DNA of 17,174 bases from Actinomycetes bacterium (GCA_023417265.1 JAEZFY010000135.1:1-17174), one strand, 5' to 3'; numbered from the stretch's first letter, positions 6,446 through 16,030 are shown. Program-made: numbers and translations. The notes: generated by a model not told the origin, from the sequence alone.

Positions 6446-8485
6446 ATGTCTGTGTCCGAGCCGCTCGCCCAGCACGTCGCGCACACCTGGCAGCGCCCGT
6501 CGGGGCCGTTCGACGACCCGTTCGCGTGGCTACGCGACCGCGACGACCCGGCGACGATCGCCTACCTCGAGGCCGAGAACGCGTACGCCGACGCGTAGTT
6601 CGCCGAGCATGCCGAGCTCGTCGAGTCGGTGTTCGAGGAAATCAAGCGGCGCACCCAGGAAACCGACACGGCTGCCCCGGTGCAGGTCCACAACGACCAC
6701 GGCGACGACTGGTGGTACGCCACGAGCATGGTCGAGGGGTTGGCCTACCCGCTCCACCAGCGCGGCCGTTCGGCGGCCACCGCCACCGAGCAGCTGGTGC
6801 TCGACCAGAACCTCGAGGCGGCCGGACACGAGTTCTTCGACCTCGGCACGTTCGAGATCAGCCCGGATCATCGCTTCGTCGCGTGGTCTGCCGACACGGC
6901 CGGAAACGAGCACTACACGTTGCGCATCCGCGAGATCGACGGCGGCACCGACCTCGCCGACGAGCTCCACGACACCACATGGGCGGGCACCGCGTGGTCC
7001 GGCGACGGGCAGTACCTGTTCTATGTGATGGCCGACGCCCAGGAGCGCCCGTTCCGCGTGATGCGTCACCGGCTCGGCACCCCGCAGGCCGACGACGTCG
7101 AGGTGTTCCGCGATACCGACGAGCGCTTCTACGTGGGCATCGGCGCGACCCGCAATGGCGCCGCGATCGTGATCGAGACGAGCAGCAAGCTCTCCTCGGA
7201 AGCCTGGTTGATCGACGCCGCCCGGCCCACCGACGCCGCCACCCTCGTACAGGGCCGGCAACCCGACCTGGAGTACCACGTCGACCATTGGGGCGACCGG
7301 CTCGTCATCCACACCAACCTCGACGCCGAGGACTTCCGGGTGATGACCGCCCCGCTCGACGCGCCGACCGAGTGGACCGAGCTGATCGGCCACGTGCCCG
7401 GTCGCCGGATCGCCGCGATCGAGACGTTCGCGGCGCACCTCGCCGTGCTCGAGTGGGCGGGCGCCCAGCCGCAAGTGCGCATCGTCGACCGCGACGGTGC
7501 CGGCCACATACTGACGGTCGACCTCGAGCCGCACGATGTCGGCTTCGGGCCGAACGAGGTGTGGGACACCCAGGTCGTGCGGCTCACCCACGTGTCGCTC
7601 ACCGTGCCGGCCCGCGTGATCGACGTCCACGTGCACACCGGCACGACCGACCTGGTCAAGCAGACCCCCACCCCGAACGTCGACCTCACCGCCTACACGG
7701 CGCAGCGCCTGTGGGCGACCGCCGGCGACGGCACCCAGGTGCCGGTCGACATCGTGCACCACCGCGACACGCCGCTCGACGGCACGGCCCCGATGGTCGT
7801 GTACGCCTACGGGTCGTACGAGGCGTCGATGCCGCCGTGGTACTCGATCGCCCGCTTGTCGTTGCTCGACCGCGGCTTCGTGTGGGCGCTCGCCCACCCG
7901 CGCGGCGGGGGCGAGCTGGGGCGCCGCTGGTACCTCGACGGCAAGCTGCTGCACAAGCGCAACACGTTCACCGACACGCTTGCCTGCTGCGAGCACCTCG
8001 TCGCTCGCGGGGTCGCCCACAAGGACCGCGTCGCCGTGCGCGGCGGTTCGGCGGGCGGGCTGCTGGTCGGCGCGTGCGTCACGATGGAACCCGAGCGCTT
8101 CGCCGCAGCGGTCGCCGAGGTTCCGTTCGTCGACGTCGTCACCACGATGAGCGACCCGACGCTCCCGCTGACCGCCACCGAGTGGGACGAGTGGGGCGAC
8201 CCGCGCGAGCAGCCGTACGCCGACTACATCCGCGGCTACTCGCCGTACGACAACACCGAGCCGGCCGACTATCCGGCGCTGTACATCACCGCCGGGCTCA
8301 ACGACCCGCGCGTGAGCTTCCACGAACCGGCCAAGTGGACGGCCAAGCTCCGGGCCGTGCGCACCAACGCCAAGCCGATCCTGCTGCGCACCGAGATGGG
8401 GGCCGGCCACGCCGGGCCGAGCGGACGCTACGACGCGTGGCGCGACGAGGCCCGGGTGCTCGCGTTCCTGATCGAGAACGTGTAG
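6446..8485 (+). pseudogene. Oligopeptidase B (prolyl oligopeptidase family S9A) interrupted by one in-frame TAG
   Basis: From ATG 6446 the frame reads MSVSEPLAQHVAHTW to codon 50, meets TAG at 6596-6598, then continues in the same frame for over 620 codons to the TAG at 8483-8485. Both sides belong to one oligopeptidase B, a serine peptidase cleaving short peptides after basic residues. 'AYLEAENAYADA' before the stop and 'FAEHAELVESVFEEIK' after it are adjacent in the family. The total, 679 codons, is normal. The triad is intact: Ser535 in GGSAGG, Asp620 in GLNDPR and His655 in GAGHAG, with the same mutual spacing I recall for the E. coli enzyme (532/617/652). The stop may be a TGG-to-TAG or CAG-to-TAG change, an assembly error or, less likely, recoding. 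The first plausible restart is GTG 6629, without a Shine-Dalgarno, giving a 618-residue fragment. Confidence 0.85.
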
Positions 8486-8486
8486 C

Positions 8487-8870
8487 TCAACCGCCCGCCA
8501 CCGCCACACCGGCGAGCGCCAGCAGCACGACGTTGCGGCCCACGTGGCCCCACCCGAGCGGCTTCGCCGACCGCGCCCCGAAGCACGCGCACGGTGGGTG
8601 CCGGTCGGCGCGCAGGTGCACGGCGATCAACACGGTGAAGGCGATCAGCATCGCGAGCGCGGCCGCGGCCGGCCACGGGCGCCACAGCTGGACGACGAGC
8701 AACGCGCCGACGACCAGCTCGACGAACGGGACGACGGCCGCCACCGGCCCGCCCACACCCAACCCGGCAGCCTGGGCCGACCAGCCCCGACCGGCCGCCA
8801 ACTTGGATGCCCCGGCGACGACGAACGTCACCCCGACCACGATTCCGGCGACGACCGCCAGCGCGCTCAC
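8487..8870 (-). CDS. MauE/DoxX-like four-helix membrane protein
   Basis: This 127-residue integral membrane protein has four predicted helices (about 3-22, 42-62, 66-88 and 110-126). The sequence 'PPCACFG' (Cys94, Cys96) followed by 'GRNVVLLALA' is the hallmark of the MauE family. MauE itself is needed for maturation of methylamine dehydrogenase, and relatives are thought to act in disulfide or redox handling at the membrane. No methylamine genes are present here, so the real role is unknown. The start is GTG 8870, which overlaps the stop of the upstream hydrolase as GTGA; this strongly suggests translational coupling. Its 3' end faces the oligopeptidase B gene with one base between the two stop codons. 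Confidence 0.85.
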   Translation of the reverse strand: MSALAVVAGIVVGVTFVVAGASKLAAGRGWSAQAAGLGVGGPVAAVVPFVELVVGALLVVQLWRPWPAAAALAMLIAFTVLIAVHLRADRHPPCACFGARSAKPLGWGHVGRNVVLLALAGVAVAGG

Positions 8871-9733
8871 GCCGGGGCGGCCGCGAGATCGATGGTGAGG
8901 CCCTCACGGGCGGCGAGCACCTCGAGCCCCGGCGCGCACGCGTTGGCGGCGGCCACGAGCCGGTCGATCTGGTCGTCCGAGTGGGTCGGGTCGTGGTGGT
9001 ACAAGGCGAGCGAACGCACCCCACACTCCTTCGCCACCCACACCGCGTACTCGACGGTGGAGTGCCCCCACGTGGAGCGCTGGGCGAACTCGGGGCGCGT
9101 GTACTGCGCGTCGTGGATCAGCAGGTCGACGCCATCGCACAACTCGCGCACCTCGTCGGTGGTGGTGTAGACGTCGACGCCGGGCTGCTGATGATCGCTC
9201 AGGTAGGCCACGGTGCGACCGCCCCACTCCAAGCGGAAGCCGAGCGTCGGGCCGATGTGCGGTACGTAGCGGGCCATCACGTCGACGCTGCCGATCGCGA
9301 ACGATGAGGCGCCGATCGAATGGAACGTCACGCTGCCCGGGAAGGCGTCGAGGCCGACCGGGAACAGCGGGGGTCGCAAGATCGCCGAGAGCACCTCGCC
9401 GATCGAGCCGTCGCCGACCGAAGGGTGGGTGTGGTCTCCGTCGGGCTCGGGGGCGTACACGTCGAGCGTGCCGCCCTCGCGCAGGATCGGCGGGAAGAAC
9501 GGCAACCCTTGGATGTGGTCCCAGTGGGCGTGGCTGAGCAGGCACGTGCCGCGGAACGGACGGGCGTCATCGCAACGCATACCGAAGTAGCGCGCTCCGG
9601 TGCCGAGGTCGAGCAGGATCGAATCCTGACCCGGGACGTCGACGGCTACGCACGACGTGTTGCCCCCGTACCGGGCGACCTCGTCGCCTTGGCATGGCGT
9701 CGAACCGCGCACCCCGAAGAACGTGACCTGCAT
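8867..9733 (-). CDS. Metallo-beta-lactamase-fold hydrolase (PhnP/RNase Z-like group)
   Basis: This 288-residue soluble protein begins 'MQVTFFGVRGSTPCQG' and 'RYGGNTSCV', the opening of the PhnP-like branch of the metallo-beta-lactamase fold. Metal ligands are visible: HAHWDH (His68, His70, Asp72, His73), His159, Asp180 in YLSDH, Asp208 in LIHDAQ, His224 in WGHST and His246/247. Relatives are phosphodiesterases and RNase Z-type enzymes acting on nucleotides or phosphodiesters; the substrate here cannot be told. The start is ATG 9733, with GGGGA 4 nt upstream. The stop overlaps the GTG start of the MauE-like gene, so the two form a coupled pair. A strong palindrome at 9796-9811 lies about 70 nt upstream and may control it. 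Confidence 0.9.
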   Translation of the reverse strand: MQVTFFGVRGSTPCQGDEVARYGGNTSCVAVDVPGQDSILLDLGTGARYFGMRCDDARPFRGTCLLSHAHWDHIQGLPFFPPILREGGTLDVYAPEPDGDHTHPSVGDGSIGEVLSAILRPPLFPVGLDAFPGSVTFHSIGASSFAIGSVDVMARYVPHIGPTLGFRLEWGGRTVAYLSDHQQPGVDVYTTTDEVRELCDGVDLLIHDAQYTRPEFAQRSTWGHSTVEYAVWVAKECGVRSLALYHHDPTHSDDQIDRLVAAANACAPGLEVLAAREGLTIDLAAAPA

Positions 9734-9787
9734 GGCATCCCCGTTGATCGCGCCACGGTATCGAGCGGCCGGATTCGCCGGAGCAGC

Positions 9788-9820
9788 CGGGCGCCTGTGA
9801 CTCGCGTCACATGCTGCCCG
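9788..9820 (-). promoter_or_regulatory. Nested palindrome: CRP-type box TGTGA-N6-TCACA or terminator of the aminotransferase gene
   Basis: Positions 9796-9811 read TGTGACTCGCGTCACA, a perfect 6-4-6 inverted repeat that equals the CRP/GlxR consensus TGTGA-N6-TCACA. It is centred about 70 nt upstream of the hydrolase ATG and about 55 nt upstream of a transcription start inferred from TACCGT (9760-9755). Outer arms CGGGC (9788-9792) and GCCCG (9816-9820) extend it into a longer hairpin that begins 10 nt after the aminotransferase stop. A terminator is therefore an equally good reading, and both may be true. Confidence 0.5.
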
Positions 9821-9830
9821 ACGCGGAGGA

Positions 9831-11042
9831 TCAGGCGAGCGCAGCGGCGGCGGCCGCGACCCCGCTCGCGCCGAACGGGGCGTCGAGCCGAGCGAGCGCG
9901 GCCTCCACCACCCCGAGCACCCCGAGCACCGACGGAGCGCTGACGTAGCCCATGTGCCCGATGCGGAACGAGCGTGCCGCGAACGCTCTCAGCCCGATGC
10001 CGAGCGTGACCCCGAACTCGGATCGGCAGACGCTGCGCAGCAACTCGGCATCGAGTGCGCCGGTACCGATCGTGGTGACCGCGTTCGACTGCTCGGCCGG
10101 GACCTGACAGTTCAACGCCAGCCCGTCGGGCGTCGCCCACGCGTCGACGGCCGCGCGCACGGCACCGGCGAGCGCGGCGTGGCGGGCCCACACGTTGTCG
10201 AGACCCTCGGCGTGGATCAACGATGCGGCCTCGCGGAGGGCGAAGATGTGGTTCACCGGCGGCGTCCCGGCGTACCGCAGGTAGTGCGCCGAGCGGTCAC
10301 GGCGCGTGGTCCACGACCAGTACCACGTGCGCGCGCCGCCGCGCTCGGCCGCCGCGCGGTGGGCATCGAGGGCCTTCGGCCCGGCCCACACGAGGCCCAA
10401 TCCGGGGGGCGTCATCATGCCCTTCTGCGAGGCGGCGACGGTGACGTCGACACCCCACGCGTCCATCCGGTACTCCTCGCACCCGAGCGAGGCGACGGCG
10501 TCGATCATCAACAGTGCGGGGTGGCCGGCGGCATCGATCGCGGCGCGCACGGCGGGCACGTCGGTTCGCGCCGACGAGGCCGTGTCGACGTGGGTGGTGA
10601 GCACGGCCCGGATGGTGTGCTGCGGGTCGCCGGCGAGCCGGTCGTGGATGGTCTGCGGGTCGACCGCACGCCCCGGCGGCGCGTCGATCAGCTCGACCTC
10701 ACACCCCAGCCGGGCGGCCATCTCGCCCCAGCCGGCGGCGAACACGCCGCAGTTGGCCACCAGCACCTTGTCGCCGGGCAGGAGCGTGTTTGCCAACGCC
10801 ATCTCCCACGCACCGTGGCCGTTGCTGATGGCGATGAACTGCTCGGCGCCGCCGGCGAGGCTGGTGCCGACGATCGGCGGGAGCAGCTCCCACAGCGTGT
10901 CGCTGACCTCGATCAGCTCGCCCTCGTAGATGTCGGGGATCGGCCGGGCGAACGCGGCGAGCACCTGCGGCGGCATGATCGACGGGCCCGGGATGGCCAC
11001 CGTCTGCGGCCCGAACGACAGGTTCGGCGTGTTGCGAGTCAC
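9831..11042 (-). CDS. Class V pyridoxal-phosphate aminotransferase (alanine/serine-glyoxylate type)
   Basis: From GTG 11042 the protein has 403 residues, the normal length for the alanine-glyoxylate / serine-glyoxylate aminotransferase family, which moves amino groups onto glyoxylate. Visible features are the N-terminal 'IPGPSIMPPQVL', the cofactor phosphate contact around SNGHGAWE (73-80), Asp181 in 'LMIDAVASLG' (pyridine nitrogen) and Lys207 in 'VAASQKGMMTPPGLG' (Schiff base). The frame stays open to 11108, but that would overlap the divergent ettA start and add residues unlike the family. CAGTAT (11055-11050) lies 7 nt before GTG 11042 and supports a leaderless start there. The alanine-rich C-terminus (ASGVAAAAAALA) is unremarkable. 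Substrates cannot be fixed from sequence; aspartate aminotransferase-like use is possible. Confidence 0.9.
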   Translation of the reverse strand: MTRNTPNLSFGPQTVAIPGPSIMPPQVLAAFARPIPDIYEGELIEVSDTLWELLPPIVGTSLAGGAEQFIAISNGHGAWEMALANTLLPGDKVLVANCGVFAAGWGEMAARLGCEVELIDAPPGRAVDPQTIHDRLAGDPQHTIRAVLTTHVDTASSARTDVPAVRAAIDAAGHPALLMIDAVASLGCEEYRMDAWGVDVTVAASQKGMMTPPGLGLVWAGPKALDAHRAAAERGGARTWYWSWTTRRDRSAHYLRYAGTPPVNHIFALREAASLIHAEGLDNVWARHAALAGAVRAAVDAWATPDGLALNCQVPAEQSNAVTTIGTGALDAELLRSVCRSEFGVTLGIGLRAFAARSFRIGHMGYVSAPSVLGVLGVVEAALARLDAPFGASGVAAAAAALA

Positions 11043-11049
11043 CGGGCCG

Positions 11050-11084
11050 ATACTGCCACGACCGCCAGGGGCAGCCCCTAGCCT
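11050..11084. promoter_or_regulatory. Divergent leaderless promoters for the aminotransferase and ettA
   Basis: The 49-bp gap between the two starts contains CAGTAT on the minus strand (11055-11050), 7 nt before the aminotransferase GTG. On the plus strand TAGCCT (11079-11084) lies 7 nt before the ettA ATG. Neither start has a Shine-Dalgarno. The same TAGCCT box reappears before the GGDEF-EAL gene. Confidence 0.5.
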
Positions 11085-11091
11085 CGACGAG

Positions 11092-12774
<1,683 letters not shown>

Positions 12775-12777
<3 letters not shown>

Positions 12778-12799
12778 CCCGAGAACCGCAAGCGGGTCA
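12775..12799. terminator. Inverted repeat holding both convergent stop codons
   Basis: TGACCCG (12775-12781) and CGGGTCA (12793-12799) form a perfect 7-bp inverted repeat around 11 nt. The TGA opening the left arm is the ettA stop. The complement of the right arm's last three bases is the TGA of the GGDEF-EAL gene. The hairpin can form in either transcript, so it may serve as a two-way terminator. No T-run flanks it. Confidence 0.5.
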
Positions 12800-14713
12800 C
12801 CTGGCGACGTCGGTGGGGTGCCGACCGGCGAACTGTCCGAGCAAGTCGGCGATCGGGAGGGCCGGGCTGAACAGGAAGCCCTGGGCGACGACGCACCCGA
12901 GTTCGCTCAAGGCGTCGGCCTGCGCCGAGGTTTCGACGCCCTGGGCGACGACCCGGTACCCGAGTCCGTCGGCCAGCCCGATGATCGTGGCCGCCAGCTG
13001 GCGGTCGCGCCGGCTGTCGGCGACGCCGGCCACGAACGCCCGGTCTATCTTCAACTCGTGGACGTCGATCGTCTGGAGGCGAGCCAGCGAGGAGTGGCCG
13101 GTGCCGAAGTCGTCGATGCTGATCCGCACGCCGCGGGCGGCAAGCCGCCGCAGCGTGGCGAGCACCTCGGCGCTCGGCTCGGCCATGTCGTTCTCGGTCA
13201 TCTCGATCGTCAGCATCGATGCCGGTGCGCCGCCGGCGTCGAGCAGATCGGCCACCGACCCGGCGAAGGCGACGTCACCGAGGGCCCGCATCGACACGTT
13301 CACCGCCACCGGCAGGTCGAGGCCACACGCCTGCGCCCGGCCGATCGCTTCGAGACCCTGACGGATCATCTCGGTGGTGAAGGCAGCGGTCGATTCCGAC
13401 ATCAGGACGACATCGAGGAACGCCTCCGGAGTCAGCAGCCCGAACTCGGGATGCCGCCAGCGCACCAACCCCTCGGCGCCGACCAGCACCCCCGAACGGA
13501 TGTCGACCTGGGGCTGGAAGTACAGCTCGAATTCGTGGTTGGCGAGCGCCGACTCGACCGCTGCGGTGAGCGACAGGCGGATCGTCGACGAACGGTCGAG
13601 GCTGTCGTCGAACACCCGCCACGGCTCGCCGGCGGTCTTCGCCGCGTACATGGCCAGATCGGCGTGACGCATCAGCGTCGCCCGGTCCGAGCCAGCGTGC
13701 AGGAAGGCCACACCGGTCGACACGGCGAGCACCAAGCGCACGCCGGAGACCTCGATCGGTCGTGCGGTCTCGGCCCCGATCGCCGCCAGCCGAGACTCGA
13801 GTTCGGTCACGGTCGGCGCCTCGCGGGCGATCACCGCGAACTCGTCCCCACCCAGCCGGAACAGCGAGTCGGCCGGCCCGATCGTGTTCGCCAGACGGCC
13901 CGCGACGACGCCCAGGACAAGGTCGCCGGCCTCGTGGCCGAGCGTGTCGTTGACCTCCTTGAAGCGGTCGAGGTCGAGCATCAACAGCACCAACTGCTCA
14001 CCGGCGTCGATCGCCGCGCTGAGCCGTTCGACGAGCGCCAGCCGGTTGGGCAAGCCGGTGAGCGCATCGGTGCGGGCCAGCTCGGCGAGCCGTCGGGACT
14101 GCTCCTTCGCCACGGTGACGTCGAAGAAGAAGCCGCGGATCATCCGCCGCCCCGTCTCGTCGAGCCCGACCTTGGCGACGTCGCGGATCCACACCCACGA
14201 CCCGTCGGCGTGGCGCAGACGGCCGGTACGGTCGATGACGTCGCCCGGCCGGATGGAGTCGACGTCGATCCAGAACGAGGCGACATCGTCGGGATGGATC
14301 AGCGACCGGAACTCGAGCGACCGCCACTCGTCGAGCGTGTAGCCCATGATCGCTTCGATGTCGCCGTCGACGTCGGCGACCCACCCGCCGTCGAGGTCGC
14401 CGACCGACACCACCGCGTCGGCTTGCTGGAGCGCAGCCCGCAGGTCGTCGGTGAGCGCCCGGCTGGCCCGCAACACCCGGCGCTGGCCGATCGCGGCCGC
14501 CGCGCCGACGGCGGCGACCGCAGCCACCTGGGCGAACGGCCAGAGCCGCGGATGCCAGGCGGCGAGCAGCACGTTCACCGCAAGCGTCACCGCGCACCCG
14601 GCCAGCACCCACCCCGGCAGTAGGGCGAACTGGCGCCGCCATCGTGGCGACGGGCGCGCGTCGCGCCGGGCAGCACCACCACCGTGCTCGACCCCGCCGT
14701 CCGCGCTCACCAC
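12797..14713 (-). CDS. Membrane-anchored PAS-GGDEF-EAL cyclic-di-GMP protein
   Basis: This 638-residue protein has two membrane helices (about 33-52 and 58-76), a PAS domain (about 92-200, ending 'GFFFDVTVAKEQ'), a GGDEF domain (about 213-370, GGDEF at 288-292) and an EAL domain (about 388-632). The cyclase site is intact. The product-inhibition site RxxD upstream reads GPAD, so its Arg is lost. The EAL motif is EGL (414-416) but keeps the catalytic Glu414. The other metal and catalytic residues are present: Asn472, Glu504, Asp534/Asp535, Lys555 and Glu594. Both synthesis and breakdown of c-di-GMP look possible. GTG 14713 or GTG 14710 is the start; TAGCCT (14724-14719) lies 5 or 8 nt before these, favouring a leaderless mRNA from 14710. 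The gene is 63 nt downstream of dinB. Confidence 0.93.
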   Translation of the reverse strand: MVSADGGVEHGGGAARRDARPSPRWRRQFALLPGWVLAGCAVTLAVNVLLAAWHPRLWPFAQVAAVAAVGAAAAIGQRRVLRASRALTDDLRAALQQADAVVSVGDLDGGWVADVDGDIEAIMGYTLDEWRSLEFRSLIHPDDVASFWIDVDSIRPGDVIDRTGRLRHADGSWVWIRDVAKVGLDETGRRMIRGFFFDVTVAKEQSRRLAELARTDALTGLPNRLALVERLSAAIDAGEQLVLLMLDLDRFKEVNDTLGHEAGDLVLGVVAGRLANTIGPADSLFRLGGDEFAVIAREAPTVTELESRLAAIGAETARPIEVSGVRLVLAVSTGVAFLHAGSDRATLMRHADLAMYAAKTAGEPWRVFDDSLDRSSTIRLSLTAAVESALANHEFELYFQPQVDIRSGVLVGAEGLVRWRHPEFGLLTPEAFLDVVLMSESTAAFTTEMIRQGLEAIGRAQACGLDLPVAVNVSMRALGDVAFAGSVADLLDAGGAPASMLTIEMTENDMAEPSAEVLATLRRLAARGVRISIDDFGTGHSSLARLQTIDVHELKIDRAFVAGVADSRRDRQLAATIIGLADGLGYRVVAQGVETSAQADALSELGCVVAQGFLFSPALPIADLLGQFAGRHPTDVAR

Positions 14714-14718
14714 TAGCG

Positions 14719-14724
14719 AGGCTA
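14719..14724 (-). promoter_or_regulatory. Putative -10 box (TAGCCT) of the GGDEF-EAL gene
   Basis: TAGCCT on the minus strand is followed by GTG codons 5 and 8 nt away and no Shine-Dalgarno. It is identical to the box 7 nt before ettA, and no obvious -35 is present. Confidence 0.4.
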
Positions 14725-14776
14725 ATGGCTGCTGGCGACCGATCGGATCGCTCGCCGAGGCGCTCGCAGCGCGCGT

Positions 14777-15979
14777 TCAGTCGGGCAGTTTGGGCGTCTC
14801 GAAGGCGGCGTCGCGACCGAGCAGCGATCCGCGCGTCACGGCCCCCGACCCGAACCGCTGGCGCAACTCGTCGAGCGTGCGGTCGAGCCCGTCGGTGGGC
14901 TTGGTGCCGAACGACAGCGTGAGTTGCGTGGCGTCGTCGGCGGCGCCGGCGTCGACGAGGTCGCCGACGGACACGCCCACCAGCGAACTTCCCCGCGTCC
15001 GGACGGAATCGGCCTCCTCGCGCAGCAACGCCACCGCGACCTCGGCGAGCACCGTGGTGTTGTCGCTCGCGTGCGCGAGCGTGCGCGCGCGTGTGATCGC
15101 GACCATGTCGCCGAAACGCAACCGCAGCGTCACCGTGCGTCCGCGCCGGCGGGCGGCGCGCAGGCGACCGGCGACCTTGTCGACGAGTCCGAGCAGGACG
15201 GGCTCGATCTCGGCGACCTCGCGGGGGCCCCGGCCGAGCGCGTGCTGGGCGCCGATCGACTTGCGGCGCCGGCCCGTGTCGATCGGTCGCGGGTCGCGGT
15301 TGTGGGCGAGCGCGTACAGGTGCCGTCCGGTGGCCGCCCCGAGCATCGCCACGAGATTGGACTCACCGAGCGCGGCGACCTCACCCACCGTGTGCACGCC
15401 GCGTTCGTGAAGCTTGCGTTGGGTCACGGGCCCGACACCCCACAGGCGGCCCACCGGCAGCCCGTGCAGGAAGCGCAGCTCGTCGGCGGGCTCGACGACC
15501 AGCAACCCGTCGGGCTTGGCCACCCCGGAGGCGACCTTGGCGAGGAACTTCGTGCGGGCAACACCGACCGTGATGGCCAGCCCGACCTCGCCGCGCACCC
15601 GAGCCCGCAAGCGCTCGGCGATCGCCGTCGGGGTACCCGCCACGCGCCCCAACCCGGCGACGTCGAGGAACGCTTCGTCGATCGACAACCCTTCGACGAG
15701 CGGCGTCGTGTCGGCGAAGATCTCGAACACGGCCGTACTGGCCGCCGTGTACGCGTCGAACCGGGGCTCGACGAACACGAGATCGGGGCACAGCTGACGG
15801 GCCTTCCAACCCGGCATCGGCGTGTACACGCCGCGCCGCTTGGCCTCGTAGCTGGCGGCGAGGACGATGCCGTGGCCGACCGCGACGGGGCGCTCCCGAA
15901 GGGCCGGGTCGTCGCGCTGGGCCACGGACGCGTAGAACGAATCGAGGTCGGCGTGCAGGATGCTCGCCGACGAACGCAT
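14777..15979 (-). CDS. dinB: DNA polymerase IV (Y-family translesion polymerase)
   Basis: This 400-residue Y-family polymerase copies past damaged bases. The catalytic carboxylates are Asp11 in HADLDSFYASV and Asp101/Glu102 in LSIDEAFLDV. The likely steric-gate residue is Tyr16. 'SYEAKRRGV' (43-51) is the conserved incoming-nucleotide patch. A helix-hairpin-helix region (about 170-200, 'LPVGRLWGVG') precedes the little-finger domain. QLTLSF (352-357) resembles the beta-clamp motif and is followed by the family tail 'ELRQRFGSGAVTRGSLL', so it is not the extreme C-terminus. ATG 15979 is supported by TACGAT (15991-15986) 6 nt upstream, giving a leaderless mRNA. A LexA-type box overlaps the start codon. 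It is followed 63 nt later by the GGDEF-EAL gene. Confidence 0.95.
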   Translation of the reverse strand: MRSSASILHADLDSFYASVAQRDDPALRERPVAVGHGIVLAASYEAKRRGVYTPMPGWKARQLCPDLVFVEPRFDAYTAASTAVFEIFADTTPLVEGLSIDEAFLDVAGLGRVAGTPTAIAERLRARVRGEVGLAITVGVARTKFLAKVASGVAKPDGLLVVEPADELRFLHGLPVGRLWGVGPVTQRKLHERGVHTVGEVAALGESNLVAMLGAATGRHLYALAHNRDPRPIDTGRRRKSIGAQHALGRGPREVAEIEPVLLGLVDKVAGRLRAARRRGRTVTLRLRFGDMVAITRARTLAHASDNTTVLAEVAVALLREEADSVRTRGSSLVGVSVGDLVDAGAADDATQLTLSFGTKPTDGLDRTLDELRQRFGSGAVTRGSLLGRDAAFETPKLPD

Positions 15980-15984
15980 GTTCT
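15971..15984 (-). promoter_or_regulatory. LexA-type SOS box overlapping the dinB start codon
   Basis: On the minus strand the 14 bases read AGAACATGCGTTCG. This matches the Gram-positive/actinobacterial SOS consensus CGAAC-RNRY-GTTCG at every position except the first. The ATG of dinB lies inside the box, and the -10 TACGAT ends 1 nt before it. A bound LexA would cover the transcription start, as expected for repression of a leaderless gene. Confidence 0.65.
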
Positions 15985-15985
15985 G

Positions 15986-15991
15986 ATCGTA
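15986..15991 (-). promoter_or_regulatory. Putative -10 box (TACGAT) of dinB
   Basis: TACGAT on the minus strand matches TATAAT at four of six bases. It lies 6 nt before the dinB ATG, just upstream of the SOS box. Confidence 0.5.
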
Positions 15992-16030
15992 GATCGGGAA
16001 ACGGAACGGGGCTACCGGAAACGCGAGCGG

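Noticed and set aside
6596..6598. Pyrrolysine or other programmed UAG recoding in oligopeptidase B
   Set aside because: No supporting element, tRNA or synthetase is visible in the window, and the family does not use such a residue. A mutation or sequence error is simpler, so recoding is kept only as a remote option.
6530..8509. 659-codon minus-strand frame opposite oligopeptidase B
   Set aside because: Shadow of the peptidase coding strand; no domain, odd composition (Val/Gly/Asp/Arg), and no plausible start signal.
6526..8898. 790-codon plus-strand frame overlapping oligopeptidase B
   Set aside because: It is out of frame with the conserved peptidase and extremely Arg/Pro-rich. The conserved sequence is in the other frame on both sides of the TAG.
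14725..14776. CGATC-G-GATCG palindrome between dinB and the GGDEF-EAL gene
   Set aside because: It is short (5-bp arms), made of common GC-rich words, has no second copy, and is not placed as a clear operator or terminator.
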